Source of the DNA: Granulosicoccus sp047634635
GTDB taxonomy: Bacteria; Pseudomonadota; Gammaproteobacteria; Granulosicoccales; Granulosicoccaceae
Length of the DNA: 64,000 bases
Direction: 5' to 3'
Assembly: GCA_047634635.1 (NCBI GenBank)
Contig: JBLIIE010000001.1
Coordinates: 45,357 to 109,356, forward strand
Positions 17,148-26,530 of the stretch are shown one piece after another. Numbering within the stretch: position 1 is the first letter of the stretch; each line of letters starts with the position of its first letter. Position numbers and translations under genes: made by a program. The notes under the pieces were generated by a model, which saw nothing but the letters and a program-made list of their open reading frames with translations, was not told the DNA's origin and did not search any database.

Positions 17148-18758
17148 TTAATGACTACGTGCGGCCAACAGCTCAGTCAACCACTCTGGATCCATCTCCG
17201 GTACTGATGACAGTAGCAATTGGGTGTACTCAGGATGAGGTGGGTTGAGAATTTCACTCTTGAGACCTTGCTCGACAACTTTGCCTTGATACATCACGAC
17301 AATTTCATCCGAAATAGCCTTAACGGTTGCAATATCGTGCGTAATAAACAAGTAGCTGATACCAAATTCCTCTTGCAGACGGAGCAGGAGTTGCAATATT
17401 CCTTCCTGAACTATCTGGTCCAACGCCGACGTCACTTCATCGCAAATTATAACATCTGGCTCTGCCGCAAGTGCTCGAGCTATGCAAACACGTTGTTTTT
17501 GTCCACCTGATAGCTCTGACGGTAATCTGTCCAAAAAAGACTCATCGAGCTCAATCATATCAAGCAACTCCATGATGCGTTTATCACGTGCAGTACCTGT
17601 TTTACCCAAATAAAATTCCAACGGTCTGCCTATAATATCTTCAACGGTTTGCCGAGGATTCATGGCGGTATCTGCCATTTGATAAATCATCTGGATACGC
17701 TGCAGCTGCGCTGGTGTCCTGGATTTTAGATCGGCAGGAAGAGCCTCACCATTAAATTCAACGGTACCTGCCGTGGGCGGTAATAAACCTGTAATCACGC
17801 GTGCAGCCGTAGATTTACCCGAACCAGACTCGCCAACTACTGCAACTGTTTTTCCTCTGGGCAGCTTTATAGAGACATTGTGCAGAACTTTTGCAGATCC
17901 GTATGCAGCATCGGCTCCGTTGATCGATAACACGATATCGTCGCCTTTGACTTCCGGCTTCTCCAATGCCCGAACAGACCACAGTGAGCGCGTGTAGTCC
18001 TCTTTGGGCGAGTCCAGCATCATTTTTGTCTCAGCCTCTTCGACTTCCTCACCGTAGCGCAAAACTTTGATGGAATCTGCCATTTGAGCGACCACCGCAA
18101 GGTCGTGGGTGATGTAGATGGCGGCCGCACCATACAACTTGACAATGTCACGCATGGCAGCCAGTACCTCGACCTGAGTTGTAACATCCAAAGCAGTCGT
18201 TGGTTCATCGAAAATGATGAGGTCAGGCCTTGGAGACATGGCCATGGCCGTCATGACACGTTGCAGCTGACCACCAGAGACCTGATGTGGATACCTCTGC
18301 CCTATGTTCTTTGAGTCAGGCAATTGCAACGAATCATAGAGAGCAATAGCATCCTGTCGGCAAGCGTCATCGGATTGCGACCCAGACCTAGACGATGCTT
18401 CAACCGTTTGATCAATTAAGCGATGCGCAGGATTAAACGCAGCCGCTGCAGATTGGGCCACGTAGGCAATGCGAGTGCCCCACAAGTTCCGTTTTTCGTT
18501 TTCTGGCAGATCAGTCAGCTCGACACCATCGAACCTGATGGTGCCCTGCGTGAATCTACAGCCAGGTCGTGCAAAACCCATGGCTGCCAAGCCCAGTGTC
18601 GATTTACCAGCACCCGACTCCCCGATCAACCCAAGTACTTCGCCACGCCGAAGTGTCAGGTCGATGCCCTTGATGATCGGATGCCACTGCTCGTCAGCGA
18701 AACCTTCAATATGAATGTTTCGCATTTCAAGAAGCACATTGCCATTTTTAGTGCTCAT
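17148..18758 (-). CDS. Dipeptide/oligopeptide ABC transporter, fused double ATP-binding protein
   Basis: About 536 residues containing two complete ATPase units, equivalent to DppD plus DppF in one chain. Walker A is GESGAGKST in the first and GESGSGKST in the second; signatures are VSGGQLQRV and LSGGQKQRV; Walker B is LIIFDEPTTALD and VIICDEVTSALD. The ATG at 18758 is preferred because it overlaps the permease stop by 11 bp; an in-frame GTG exists at 18770. It energises uptake through the two permeases upstream. Substrate (peptide, opine, sugar or other) is not determined by these genes. Confidence 0.88.
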   Translation of the reverse strand: MSTKNGNVLLEMRNIHIEGFADEQWHPIIKGIDLTLRRGEVLGLIGESGAGKSTLGLAAMGFARPGCRFTQGTIRFDGVELTDLPENEKRNLWGTRIAYVAQSAAAAFNPAHRLIDQTVEASSRSGSQSDDACRQDAIALYDSLQLPDSKNIGQRYPHQVSGGQLQRVMTAMAMSPRPDLIIFDEPTTALDVTTQVEVLAAMRDIVKLYGAAAIYITHDLAVVAQMADSIKVLRYGEEVEEAETKMMLDSPKEDYTRSLWSVRALEKPEVKGDDIVLSINGADAAYGSAKVLHNVSIKLPRGKTVAVVGESGSGKSTAARVITGLLPPTAGTVEFNGEALPADLKSRTPAQLQRIQMIYQMADTAMNPRQTVEDIIGRPLEFYLGKTGTARDKRIMELLDMIELDESFLDRLPSELSGGQKQRVCIARALAAEPDVIICDEVTSALDQIVQEGILQLLLRLQEEFGISYLFITHDIATVKAISDEIVVMYQGKVVEQGLKSEILNPPHPEYTQLLLSSVPEMDPEWLTELLAARSH

Positions 18759-19668
18759 CACGCAAACCACTCGATGTATTCAAGAACCAGTCAACAACAA
18801 AATTGACAGCAACGGTTAGTAAGGCAATAGCTGCCGCAGGCAACAACGGTGTCAGGCCCGCTTTAAGATCGTACTGGGCAAACTGTATCAATGAAGCATT
18901 TTCGCGAACCATTGAGCCCCAGTCAGCTGTCGGTGGTTGAATACCAACACCCAAGAAAGACAAAGCGGCTATTGTCAAAAACACAAACGAGAACCGTAAA
19001 CCAAACTCTGCAATCATCGGAGGCATGATATTGGGTAAAATCTCGCGCCGCATGATCCAACCGATTTTCTCGCCTCGAAGCCGTGCCGCTTCTACGTAAT
19101 CCATAACGACAACGTTGATGGCCACCGCTCGCGTCAGCCTGAATACCCGAGTCGAATCAAGGATCGCTATGATGATAATTAGACTTGTAATGGTTGACCC
19201 GAATATTGATAAGAGCATTAGAGCAAAGATCAAAGATGGGATTGCCATAAGCACATCCACTGCCCGACTGAGGATTTGATCAAGCCAACTTCGATTGATA
19301 GCCGCAACCAGACCAAGCCCTCCTCCAATAGCAAACGACAACAAGGTAGTTGCCAAGGCAATGCCCATAGTGTTGCGAGCGCCGTATATCAGCCTTGTGT
19401 AAATATCACGACCTATCTGGTCAGTTCCAAATCGGTGCGCTTCTTCCCATGGGCCAAAGGGTGCTGGAAATATCGCAGCCTCGCCATAGGGTGCAAGCCA
19501 CGGTGCGAACAGTGCGACGAAGATGTATCCACTGACAACGATCAAACCGAACCATGCTGAAACAGGGGCTTTTTTAAGTGCCAGCCAGCTTCTTTCAAAC
19601 CGGCTTCGACGCTTTCGGACTACCGCGACTTCAGCCGCAGCGTTATGTGAGGAGCTGGACTGATTCAT
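18748..19668 (-). CDS. Peptide-type ABC transporter permease (DppC-like)
   Basis: A 306-residue permease. It has the N-terminal OppC_N segment with a first membrane helix (AWFGLIVVSGYIFVALFAPWLAPYGE), the characteristic FGTDQIGRDIYTRLIYGARNT sequence region, and the EAA loop DYVEAARLRGEK near residue 190. The start overlaps the end of the DppB-like gene in an ATGA. It pairs with that protein to form the channel. Confidence 0.88.
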   Translation of the reverse strand: MNQSSSSHNAAAEVAVVRKRRSRFERSWLALKKAPVSAWFGLIVVSGYIFVALFAPWLAPYGEAAIFPAPFGPWEEAHRFGTDQIGRDIYTRLIYGARNTMGIALATTLLSFAIGGGLGLVAAINRSWLDQILSRAVDVLMAIPSLIFALMLLSIFGSTITSLIIIIAILDSTRVFRLTRAVAINVVVMDYVEAARLRGEKIGWIMRREILPNIMPPMIAEFGLRFSFVFLTIAALSFLGVGIQPPTADWGSMVRENASLIQFAQYDLKAGLTPLLPAAAIALLTVAVNFVVDWFLNTSSGLRDEH

Positions 19669-20645
19669 CGAGGATGCAATAGCCGAGGATTAGTGACGAT
19701 TCCGATAATGTCCGCAATCAAATTGAGCACGATATAAGTACCAGCAAATATCAACGCACAAGCCTGTACTACCGGTATGTCGCGAGCAGTCACTGAATCG
19801 ACCATAAGCTGACCTATACCTGGATAGACAAAAACAACTTCGACGACCACAACACCCACCACCAAATAAGCCAGATTGAATGCTATGACTGTTGCAATCG
19901 GTGCCCAGGCGTTAGGTAATGCGTGTTTGAGGATAACCTCTGAGCGAGATGCGCCTTTCAACCTGGCCATTTCAACGTAAGGGCTGGCCAGCAAGTTGAT
20001 GATGGCTGCCCGTGTCATTCTCATCATATGAGCAACAATGACCAACGTTAGCGTTAATGCTGGGAGGGCAATACGCCTCAGTCTTTCGATAAATTCGGTG
20101 CTTGAATCAACATTGGCTAGAGAAGGAAAAATAGGCCATAAGGAAGATAGCAAAAGAATAAGAATGTAGGCGACAAAGAATTCTGGCATGGAAATCGTTG
20201 TCAATGTCACGGCGTTTACTCCCCTATCGTACAAAGAGTTTCGGTATAGGGCGGCTGTCAGCCCCAGAAACAGTGCCAACGGAACCGCGACAATAGCGGT
20301 AATGCCTGCCAGAAAGAGCGTGTTTTTGAGCCTAGGTCCAATTAAGTCGGCAACGTCTCGAGAACGATCCACGCCCGAAGCTGCCCGACCGGAAAACGAC
20401 GTACCGAAGTCGCCTTTCATGACTGCGGCTACCCATTCCATATAGCGAATCGGTGCTGGCTTGTCCAAACCCAGCTCACGCCTGAACGCAGCAACGGTCT
20501 CTTCAGTCGCTGCTTGCCCAAGCACCGCTTCACCGTAATCGCCGGGCAGCATTGAAATTGAGCTAAATATGATGGCTGAAACAATAAACAAAGTAGCAAC
20601 ACCCAGACTGAGGCGCTTCAGTATCGTGGAAAGTACAGGATGCAA
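19665..20645 (-). CDS. Peptide-type ABC transporter permease (DppB-like)
   Basis: A 326-residue permease with a membrane anchor at residues 13-33, the LPGDYGEAVLG segment typical of DppB/OppB, and the EAA loop SPYVEMARLKGASRSEV. It is the first gene of the leftward operon and faces the divergent solute-binding-protein gene across about 190 bp, so both probably share a regulatory region. Confidence 0.88.
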   Translation of the reverse strand: MHPVLSTILKRLSLGVATLFIVSAIIFSSISMLPGDYGEAVLGQAATEETVAAFRRELGLDKPAPIRYMEWVAAVMKGDFGTSFSGRAASGVDRSRDVADLIGPRLKNTLFLAGITAIVAVPLALFLGLTAALYRNSLYDRGVNAVTLTTISMPEFFVAYILILLLSSLWPIFPSLANVDSSTEFIERLRRIALPALTLTLVIVAHMMRMTRAAIINLLASPYVEMARLKGASRSEVILKHALPNAWAPIATVIAFNLAYLVVGVVVVEVVFVYPGIGQLMVDSVTARDIPVVQACALIFAGTYIVLNLIADIIGIVTNPRLLHPR

Positions 20646-20833
20646 AATATGGCTGCCTCTTAGTTTTCCTTGCCTGTTTCACATCAATCTGGTGAAATGT
20701 CGACATAAGTATTGCACTAATTGCTACTCGTTTTCCACTGTTCAAATTGGCGATCTTTAAAATATCGTGCACAATGACCTCACACGAGTGGGCCGCAGCC
20801 CAATTCATACGACTTTCAGGAGATTTTTTTAGA

Positions 20834-22438
20834 ATGAAGAAAAACGTCATCTTCGACCATGCCAGCCAACTTACGGCAGGCAGTATAAGCCGCCGTCGTT
20901 TCATCATGACAGCCCTTGCTGCAGGTGCCAGTTTGCCAATGGCGATGAGCATGGCCACCAATGCTATTGCCGCCACTCCCAAAAAAGGTGGCAGACTTAG
21001 GCAAGGTATGGGCTATGGGTCTACTACCGATTCTCTAGATCCCGGCACCTCGGAAAACGGATTTAGTCAGGCGCTGCTATACACATACGGCAATCATCTC
21101 ACTGAGGTGGGAAGCGATGGCATGCTTAGGCCTGAATTGTGTGAAAGCTACGAGCCTTCCGCCGATGCAACAACCTGGATGTTCAAACTGCGTCAAGGTG
21201 TCGAATTCCACAATGGCAAGTCACTGACCGCTGACGACGTCATTGCCACATTCAACTACCATCGCGGCGAAGACTCTACGTCAGCAGCGAAAGGTCTGTT
21301 GAGTGCTGTCAAGGAAATCCGCAAAGACGGTGATGGCATGGTCATTTTTGAACTGGAAAGCGGCAATGCTGATTTCCCATACATTGTCAGTGACTATCAC
21401 TTGGTTGTACAGCCATCCAAGGATGGGGCAATAGATGCGCAATCTGGCATAGGAACTGGTGGCTACGTGCTCGAATCGTTTGAGCCAGGTGTTCGCGCTT
21501 TGTCCAAGCGCAACCCTAATTACTTCAAGGCAGACAGTGCTCATTTTGACGAGATCGAACTACTCTCCATTCTCGATGTTACTGCGCGACAAAATGCCAT
21601 CATGAATGGTGATGCTGACGTTATTGACAACGTCGACCCAAAAACGGTAGCACTCCTTGCCAGAGCTCCCAACCTGAATATTCTGGAAACCACAGGTACG
21701 CAGCATTACACTTTTCCAATGCGACTAGACGTTGGCCCATTCGAGAATCGTGACCTTCGTATGGCTCTGAAATACGCGATCAAGCGTCAAGAACTGGTTG
21801 ATAAAATTCTGTTGGGCCATGGTGTTGCCGGAAACGACATCCCGGTCTCTTCTGCCATGCCGTTTCTCAACACTGATATCGAGCAACGCGAATTCAATCC
21901 GGAAAAAGCTGCTGAGTATTACAAGGCATCTGGGCACAGTGGCACTATCCAGCTATCTGCATCTGATGCAGCGTTTTCTGGAGCTGTCGATGCTGCACAA
22001 CTTATCGCAGCCTCAGCAAAAGAAGCTGGCATTGATATCGAAGTTGTGCGTGAACCAAAAGACGGCTACTGGTCCAACGTCTGGAACAAGAAGGGCTGGT
22101 GCGCTTGTTACTGGGGTGGACGACCTACGCAGGACTGGATGTACTCAGCGGCCTACACCAACGATACAGAGTGGAATGATACAGCCTGGAAAGGCACTGA
22201 AGACTCTGCCAAGTTCAACGAACTGGTTGTTTCTGCACGTTCTCAGACAGACAATGAAATACGTAAGAATCAATATTGGGAAGCACAGCAGTTACTCCAT
22301 GATGACGGCGGTGCCGTAGTTGCAATGTGGGCAAATTACATACACGCACATTCAAAGAAAGTGGTGCATGGCGAAAACGTTGCAGCCAACTGGGTTAACG
22401 ATGGTAATAAAATTGCCGAGCGTTGGTGGTTTGCCTAA
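20834..22438 (+). CDS. ABC transporter substrate-binding protein, family 5 (DppA/OppA-like), Tat signal
   Basis: About 534 residues from the ATG at 20834, chosen because AGGAGA lies 11 bp upstream; the frame can be extended to 20747 but the added stretch has no signal-peptide character. The N-terminus has SRRRFIM followed by a hydrophobic stretch and AIAA, a twin-arginine export signal. The SBP_bac_5 core includes SYEPSADATTWMFKLRQGVEFHNGK. It binds a peptide or other organic solute in the periplasm for the divergent DppB/C/DF-like proteins. Confidence 0.87.
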   Translation: MKKNVIFDHASQLTAGSISRRRFIMTALAAGASLPMAMSMATNAIAATPKKGGRLRQGMGYGSTTDSLDPGTSENGFSQALLYTYGNHLTEVGSDGMLRPELCESYEPSADATTWMFKLRQGVEFHNGKSLTADDVIATFNYHRGEDSTSAAKGLLSAVKEIRKDGDGMVIFELESGNADFPYIVSDYHLVVQPSKDGAIDAQSGIGTGGYVLESFEPGVRALSKRNPNYFKADSAHFDEIELLSILDVTARQNAIMNGDADVIDNVDPKTVALLARAPNLNILETTGTQHYTFPMRLDVGPFENRDLRMALKYAIKRQELVDKILLGHGVAGNDIPVSSAMPFLNTDIEQREFNPEKAAEYYKASGHSGTIQLSASDAAFSGAVDAAQLIAASAKEAGIDIEVVREPKDGYWSNVWNKKGWCACYWGGRPTQDWMYSAAYTNDTEWNDTAWKGTEDSAKFNELVVSARSQTDNEIRKNQYWEAQQLLHDDGGAVVAMWANYIHAHSKKVVHGENVAANWVNDGNKIAERWWFA

Positions 22439-22479
22439 TAACACAGCTTTTTTTAACGCACCTTAGTTGTTTTGCTATG

Positions 22480-22504
22480 CCGGCGATCTCCTAAAGATCG
22501 CCGG
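22480..22504. terminator. Strong hairpin after the binding-protein gene
   Basis: CCGGCGATCT and AGATCGCCGG form a perfect ten-base-pair stem with a five-base loop, 42 bp past the stop codon. The following TTCGGGTTT is only weakly T-rich. It may terminate the binding-protein message or hold back readthrough into the dehydrogenase gene that starts at 22521. Confidence 0.55.
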
Positions 22505-22520
22505 TTCGGGTTTAGAGTTT

Positions 22521-23291
22521 ATGATTTCTTTTTCGTTGGCAGGACAACGTGCACTGGTAACCGGTGCAGCATCCGGTATCGGGTTGGCAACAGCTCAGCT
22601 TCTCGCCCGAAGTGGTGCGTCGGTTGCACTTAACGACCTTCCTAACAACGAAAAACTAGATGCTGAAGTTGAACGGTTAACGGCTGAAGGGTTTGACGTT
22701 ATTGCAGCCCCAGGCAATGTTGGCGATGCTGCCAGTGCTGCAGAATTTGTTGCAAAAGCAATCAGTGATCTTCGCGGGCTGGATTATCTGGTAAATAATG
22801 CTGGTACACCTGGTACTCGCACACCCATACCACCCAGTGACTTTACTATCCAGAACGACGAGTTTTGGCAAAAACTACTCAGCATAAACTTGCAAGGCCC
22901 ATTTAGGTGCACAGCTGCCGCAATCGATGCACTTCGCGAAAGTAGCTCAGCTGCTATCGTGAACACAGCCTCTACAGCAGGACTAATCGGCAATGGATCA
23001 AGCGCTGCCTATGCAGCCACCAAGGCTGGCCTTATCGCTCTGACAAAAGAACATGCTCGGGCATTCGGACCTGATATTAGAGTAAACGCCATTGCCCCTG
23101 GAATCGTGGATTCCAAATGGGAATGCCAATTCGATATACCTTCTGATACGATTGCCAAACTACCTATGCGACGTAAAGGCCAGCCAGAAGATTACGCCGA
23201 GGCTATCGTCTACTTACTGGCCGGAGCAGCTTATATTACAGGGCAGGTAATTGTGGTTGACGGTGGGTTAATGACAGGCCCAAGTGCTTGA
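22521..23291 (+). CDS. Short-chain dehydrogenase/reductase (SDR)
   Basis: A 256-residue SDR from the ATG at 22521; an upstream frame extension to 22467 crosses the hairpin and is not credible. TGAASGIG at residues 13-20, NNAG, a catalytic Ser in NTASTAG and YAATK, followed by the family end ITGQVIVVDGG. It could catabolise the solute imported by the adjacent ABC system (inference from neighbourhood only). Confidence 0.88.
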   Translation: MISFSLAGQRALVTGAASGIGLATAQLLARSGASVALNDLPNNEKLDAEVERLTAEGFDVIAAPGNVGDAASAAEFVAKAISDLRGLDYLVNNAGTPGTRTPIPPSDFTIQNDEFWQKLLSINLQGPFRCTAAAIDALRESSSAAIVNTASTAGLIGNGSSAAYAATKAGLIALTKEHARAFGPDIRVNAIAPGIVDSKWECQFDIPSDTIAKLPMRRKGQPEDYAEAIVYLLAGAAYITGQVIVVDGGLMTGPSA

Positions 23292-23362
23292 GTAAATAGC
23301 AGCGCACAGTCTCTGTTCCCGCTACCGGCGTGCAAAACCAGGCAGCAGGAATACAGAAAAAC

Positions 23363-24640
23363 TTAAGCGTAAATCGGAAATCTATTGGTTAACTCTACAA
23401 CTTCTGCAGCAACAGCCTTTTCAACTTCGGCATTTCCATCTTCACCGTTTGCAGATAGTCCATCAAGAACGCGAAGAATGAGTTGGCCCACAAGGATAAA
23501 TTCTTCTTGACCGAAACCTCTTGTTGTCGCTGCAGGCGTACCCAGTCGAATACCGGATGTCACAAAGGGTGATGCAGGATCAAATGGGATACTGTTTTTA
23601 TTACAAGTAATCGCAGCTCTTCCTAACGCTGCTTCAGCCGCCTTACCAGAGACTTCTTTGGGGCGTAAATCAACCAGCATGACATGCGTATCGGTACCAC
23701 CAGAAATCATATTGAGGCCACCTTGTGCCAGGGTCTCAGCCAAAGCCTTTGCATTGCTGATAACAGCTTTCTGATATTGCTTGAACTCTGGCTGTTGAGC
23801 TTCACCAAATGCTACAGCCTTAGCTGCAATGACATGCATTAACGGCCCACCTTGCAATCCAGGAAATACACTGGAGTTGAATTTCTTACCCAGGTCGCTG
23901 TCGCGAGAAAGAATCATTCCACCGCGAGGTCCTCTAAGTGTCTTATGGGTAGTCGTTGTAACAACGTGTGCATGATCAAGCGGATTCGGGTGCTCACCAG
24001 CCGCGACAAGCCCAGCGAAATGCGCCATATCAACCATGAAGTAGGCACCCACCTCATCAGCAATCTTTCTAAATCTGGCAAAGTCGATGACTCTGGGGTA
24101 CGCTGAACCACCGGCAATAATGAGGGCTGGTTTTACTTCCCGCGCTTGGGCTTCCATCGCCTCGTAGTCGATCAGATGGGTGGTTTCATCGACGCCATAA
24201 GTGACAGCATTGAACCACTTTCCCGATTGGTTCACGGGGGAACCATGGGTCAGGTGACCGCCAGCTGCCAAGTCCAATCCCATGAACGTATCACCAGGTT
24301 TAATCAAAGCGAGGAATACCGCCTGATTTGCCTGAGCGCCAGAATGCGGCTGCACATTGACGTACGAGCAATCGAAAAGAGAACACGCTCGTTCTATTGC
24401 CAATGTCTCAGCGGTATCAACATGCTCACAACCACCGTAGTAGCGTTTACCCGGGTAGCCTTCTGCGTATTTGTTGGTCATTACAGAACCCTGCGCCTGC
24501 ATCACAGCGGCAGATACAATGTTCTCCGAGGCGATTAGCTCGATTTCATGTTGTTGGCGACCCAGTTCGCTGGTAATCGCCGCCTGAATCGCGGGGTCGC
24601 TTTCGGCCAGATTGGCTGAGAAAAAGTCGTTGCTGCTCAT
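23363..24640 (-). CDS. glyA: Serine hydroxymethyltransferase
   Basis: A 425-residue PLP enzyme that converts serine and tetrahydrofolate to glycine and methylene-tetrahydrofolate. ELIASENIVS at the N-terminus, the DMAHFAGLVAAG region and the PLP lysine in TTTTHKTLRGPRGG are diagnostic. Length agrees with bacterial GlyA. It stands alone, convergent with the SDR gene, with about 150 bp of upstream sequence in which I see no riboswitch. Confidence 0.96.
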   Translation of the reverse strand: MSSNDFFSANLAESDPAIQAAITSELGRQQHEIELIASENIVSAAVMQAQGSVMTNKYAEGYPGKRYYGGCEHVDTAETLAIERACSLFDCSYVNVQPHSGAQANQAVFLALIKPGDTFMGLDLAAGGHLTHGSPVNQSGKWFNAVTYGVDETTHLIDYEAMEAQAREVKPALIIAGGSAYPRVIDFARFRKIADEVGAYFMVDMAHFAGLVAAGEHPNPLDHAHVVTTTTHKTLRGPRGGMILSRDSDLGKKFNSSVFPGLQGGPLMHVIAAKAVAFGEAQQPEFKQYQKAVISNAKALAETLAQGGLNMISGGTDTHVMLVDLRPKEVSGKAAEAALGRAAITCNKNSIPFDPASPFVTSGIRLGTPAATTRGFGQEEFILVGQLILRVLDGLSANGEDGNAEVEKAVAAEVVELTNRFPIYA

Positions 24641-24794
24641 GATGATTAATAAATCTCTAAAGGAATTGAATGCCAGAAATATAGATGGTTTCTATTATGC
24701 CTATCTGAAAAGTACTCGTGGCACCGACAAGCTCTAACAACCACTCTGTGCGCGACATGTACGTATTTACTGACCTGCATGACCCACTATTCCT

Positions 24795-25556
24795 TCATTG
24801 TTTAAGCTTGTAGCCAGTTTTGAACATCACCCCGACTATCGCCAAACATAAGCCTAGAAAACCCAGGATCGTGAAAAGGCTAACCATAACGCTCACGTCA
24901 GACACTTCAAAAAAGCTCCAACGAAAACCGCTGATCAGATACAGCACAGGGTTTAGTAAAGTCACTTTTTGCCAAAATTCCGGCAACATGCTAACCGAAT
25001 AAAAGCTACCGCCTAGAAAAACCAGAGGTGTAATAACCAGTAAAGGGATCAATTGCAGTTTTTCGAAATTATCAGCCCACAAGCCAATAATAAATCCAAA
25101 CAGACTGAACGTAATACACGTTAGCAACAAGAAGCCGATCATCCAAACTGGGTGCGCAATACGCAGCTCAACAAAGAACGAAGCTGTTATCAGTATAATA
25201 ATGCCGATAATCAACGACTTCGTTGCTGCGGCACCCACAAAACCAACCAATATTTCAAAAAATGAGATTGGCGCGGACATGATTTCATATATTGTCCCCG
25301 TAAATTTTGGGAAAAATATGCCAAATGAAGCATTCGATATGCTTTGCGTAAGCAACGAAAGCATGATCAATCCAGGAACAATAAATGAGCCGTAGCTGAC
25401 ACCATCTATTGCCTGTATTCGAGACCCGATAGCTGAGCCAAATACGACAAAGTACAAAACCGTTGAGATAACGGGCGATGCAATGCTCTGCATGAGTGTC
25501 TTACGAGTACGTCGCATCTCATTGAAGTAGATTGCCTTGACTGCTTCAGTGTTCAT
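24795..25556 (-). CDS. ABC-2 type export permease
   Basis: A 253-residue membrane protein with six predicted helices and the ABC-2 signature region SYGSFIVPGLIMLSLLTQ. It overlaps the ATPase gene by 11 bp. ABC-2 permeases export drugs, polysaccharide or lipid-linked molecules; the cargo is not evident. It lies directly downstream of the ATPase gene and close to the sortase system on the same strand, but with a separate gene start. Confidence 0.87.
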   Translation of the reverse strand: MNTEAVKAIYFNEMRRTRKTLMQSIASPVISTVLYFVVFGSAIGSRIQAIDGVSYGSFIVPGLIMLSLLTQSISNASFGIFFPKFTGTIYEIMSAPISFFEILVGFVGAAATKSLIIGIIILITASFFVELRIAHPVWMIGFLLLTCITFSLFGFIIGLWADNFEKLQLIPLLVITPLVFLGGSFYSVSMLPEFWQKVTLLNPVLYLISGFRWSFFEVSDVSVMVSLFTILGFLGLCLAIVGVMFKTGYKLKQ

Positions 25557-26490
25557 TATCGCTGTGCACCAGATTAACGAAAATATCTTCTAGAGAGCTC
25601 TGTGAAGTATTGACATCCTTCAACCCCAAACCTGCCTCACTAACCGCTTGCAGTAAGGCCGTAATTCCGGTTCTTTCACTCTGAGTATGAAATGTATAGG
25701 TTAACCGTTTACCATCCGAAGACAACTCTAGATCAAAATCATTAAGCAAGGCAGGCAGCTCGGTTATAGGCGCACGTAAGTCCACAATAAGTTGCTTACG
25801 TCCTAACGAATTCATCAGATTGGATTTTTCATCGATCACGAGCAGTTTTCCATCGCTGATCACCCCAACTCGGTCAGCAATTTCTTCAGCCTCTTCAATA
25901 TAATGAGTGGTAAGAATTATCGTGACGCCAGTCTGTCGCAGCTTCTCCACTAGCTTCCACATATCCTTACGTAGCTCAACATCAACCCCTGCCGTCGGTT
26001 CATCCAGAAACAATACACGGGGCTCGTGAGCCAGAGCCTTGGCAATCAGCACACGACGCTTCATTCCTCCGGAGAGACGATTTACCATGGCATCTTTCTT
26101 ATCCATGAGCGAAAGATCTGAAAGAATTTCGTCTATCTTATTTTCATTTTCTGGCAACCCGAACAGACCTCGGCTGAATCTGACGGTATCACTGACTACG
26201 TCAAAGGCACCTAGCGTGAGCTCCTGCGGCACAAGACCAATCAAGTGTCGTGTTTTTCGGTAATCACGGACGATATCAAAACCACCCACACTGACAGATC
26301 CAGATGTTGGTCGTACCAGCCCACAAATAGTAGAAATTAATGTGGTTTTGCCAGCGCCGTTAGGACCCAGAAGCGCCAGAATCTCACCCTCCCGAATCTC
26401 GAGATCGATCCCCTTGAGAGCCTCGTGCCCGCCCTTGTAGGTTTTAGTCAATCCACGTATGGAAATTATTGAATTTCGTATATCAGCCAT
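25546..26490 (-). CDS. ABC-2 type exporter ATP-binding protein
   Basis: A 314-residue ATPase with Walker A GPNGAGKTT, signature LSGGMKRRV and Walker B VLFLDEPTAGVD, then the D-loop and TTHYIEEAEE. The C-terminal region of about 90 residues matches the extension common in NodI/CcmA-like exporters. It acts with the permease encoded by the overlapping next gene. Confidence 0.9.
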   Translation of the reverse strand: MADIRNSIISIRGLTKTYKGGHEALKGIDLEIREGEILALLGPNGAGKTTLISTICGLVRPTSGSVSVGGFDIVRDYRKTRHLIGLVPQELTLGAFDVVSDTVRFSRGLFGLPENENKIDEILSDLSLMDKKDAMVNRLSGGMKRRVLIAKALAHEPRVLFLDEPTAGVDVELRKDMWKLVEKLRQTGVTIILTTHYIEEAEEIADRVGVISDGKLLVIDEKSNLMNSLGRKQLIVDLRAPITELPALLNDFDLELSSDGKRLTYTFHTQSERTGITALLQAVSEAGLGLKDVNTSQSSLEDIFVNLVHSDNEH

Positions 26491-26530
26491 TACGGCATTG
26501 TGTCACGTCCAAAGGCAATCGCGTGTGTCT

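Noticed and set aside
16832..17248. A 138-codon plus-strand open frame between the chimeric remnant and the ATPase gene
   Set aside because: It lies antisense to both the TauE/VOC piece and the end of the ATPase gene, has no recognisable domain, and its composition is that of a shadow frame.
17148..22438. Peptide transport as definite function of the Dpp-like system
   Set aside because: The family also imports opines, sugars, nickel and other solutes; nothing in the sequence I can read fixes the substrate.
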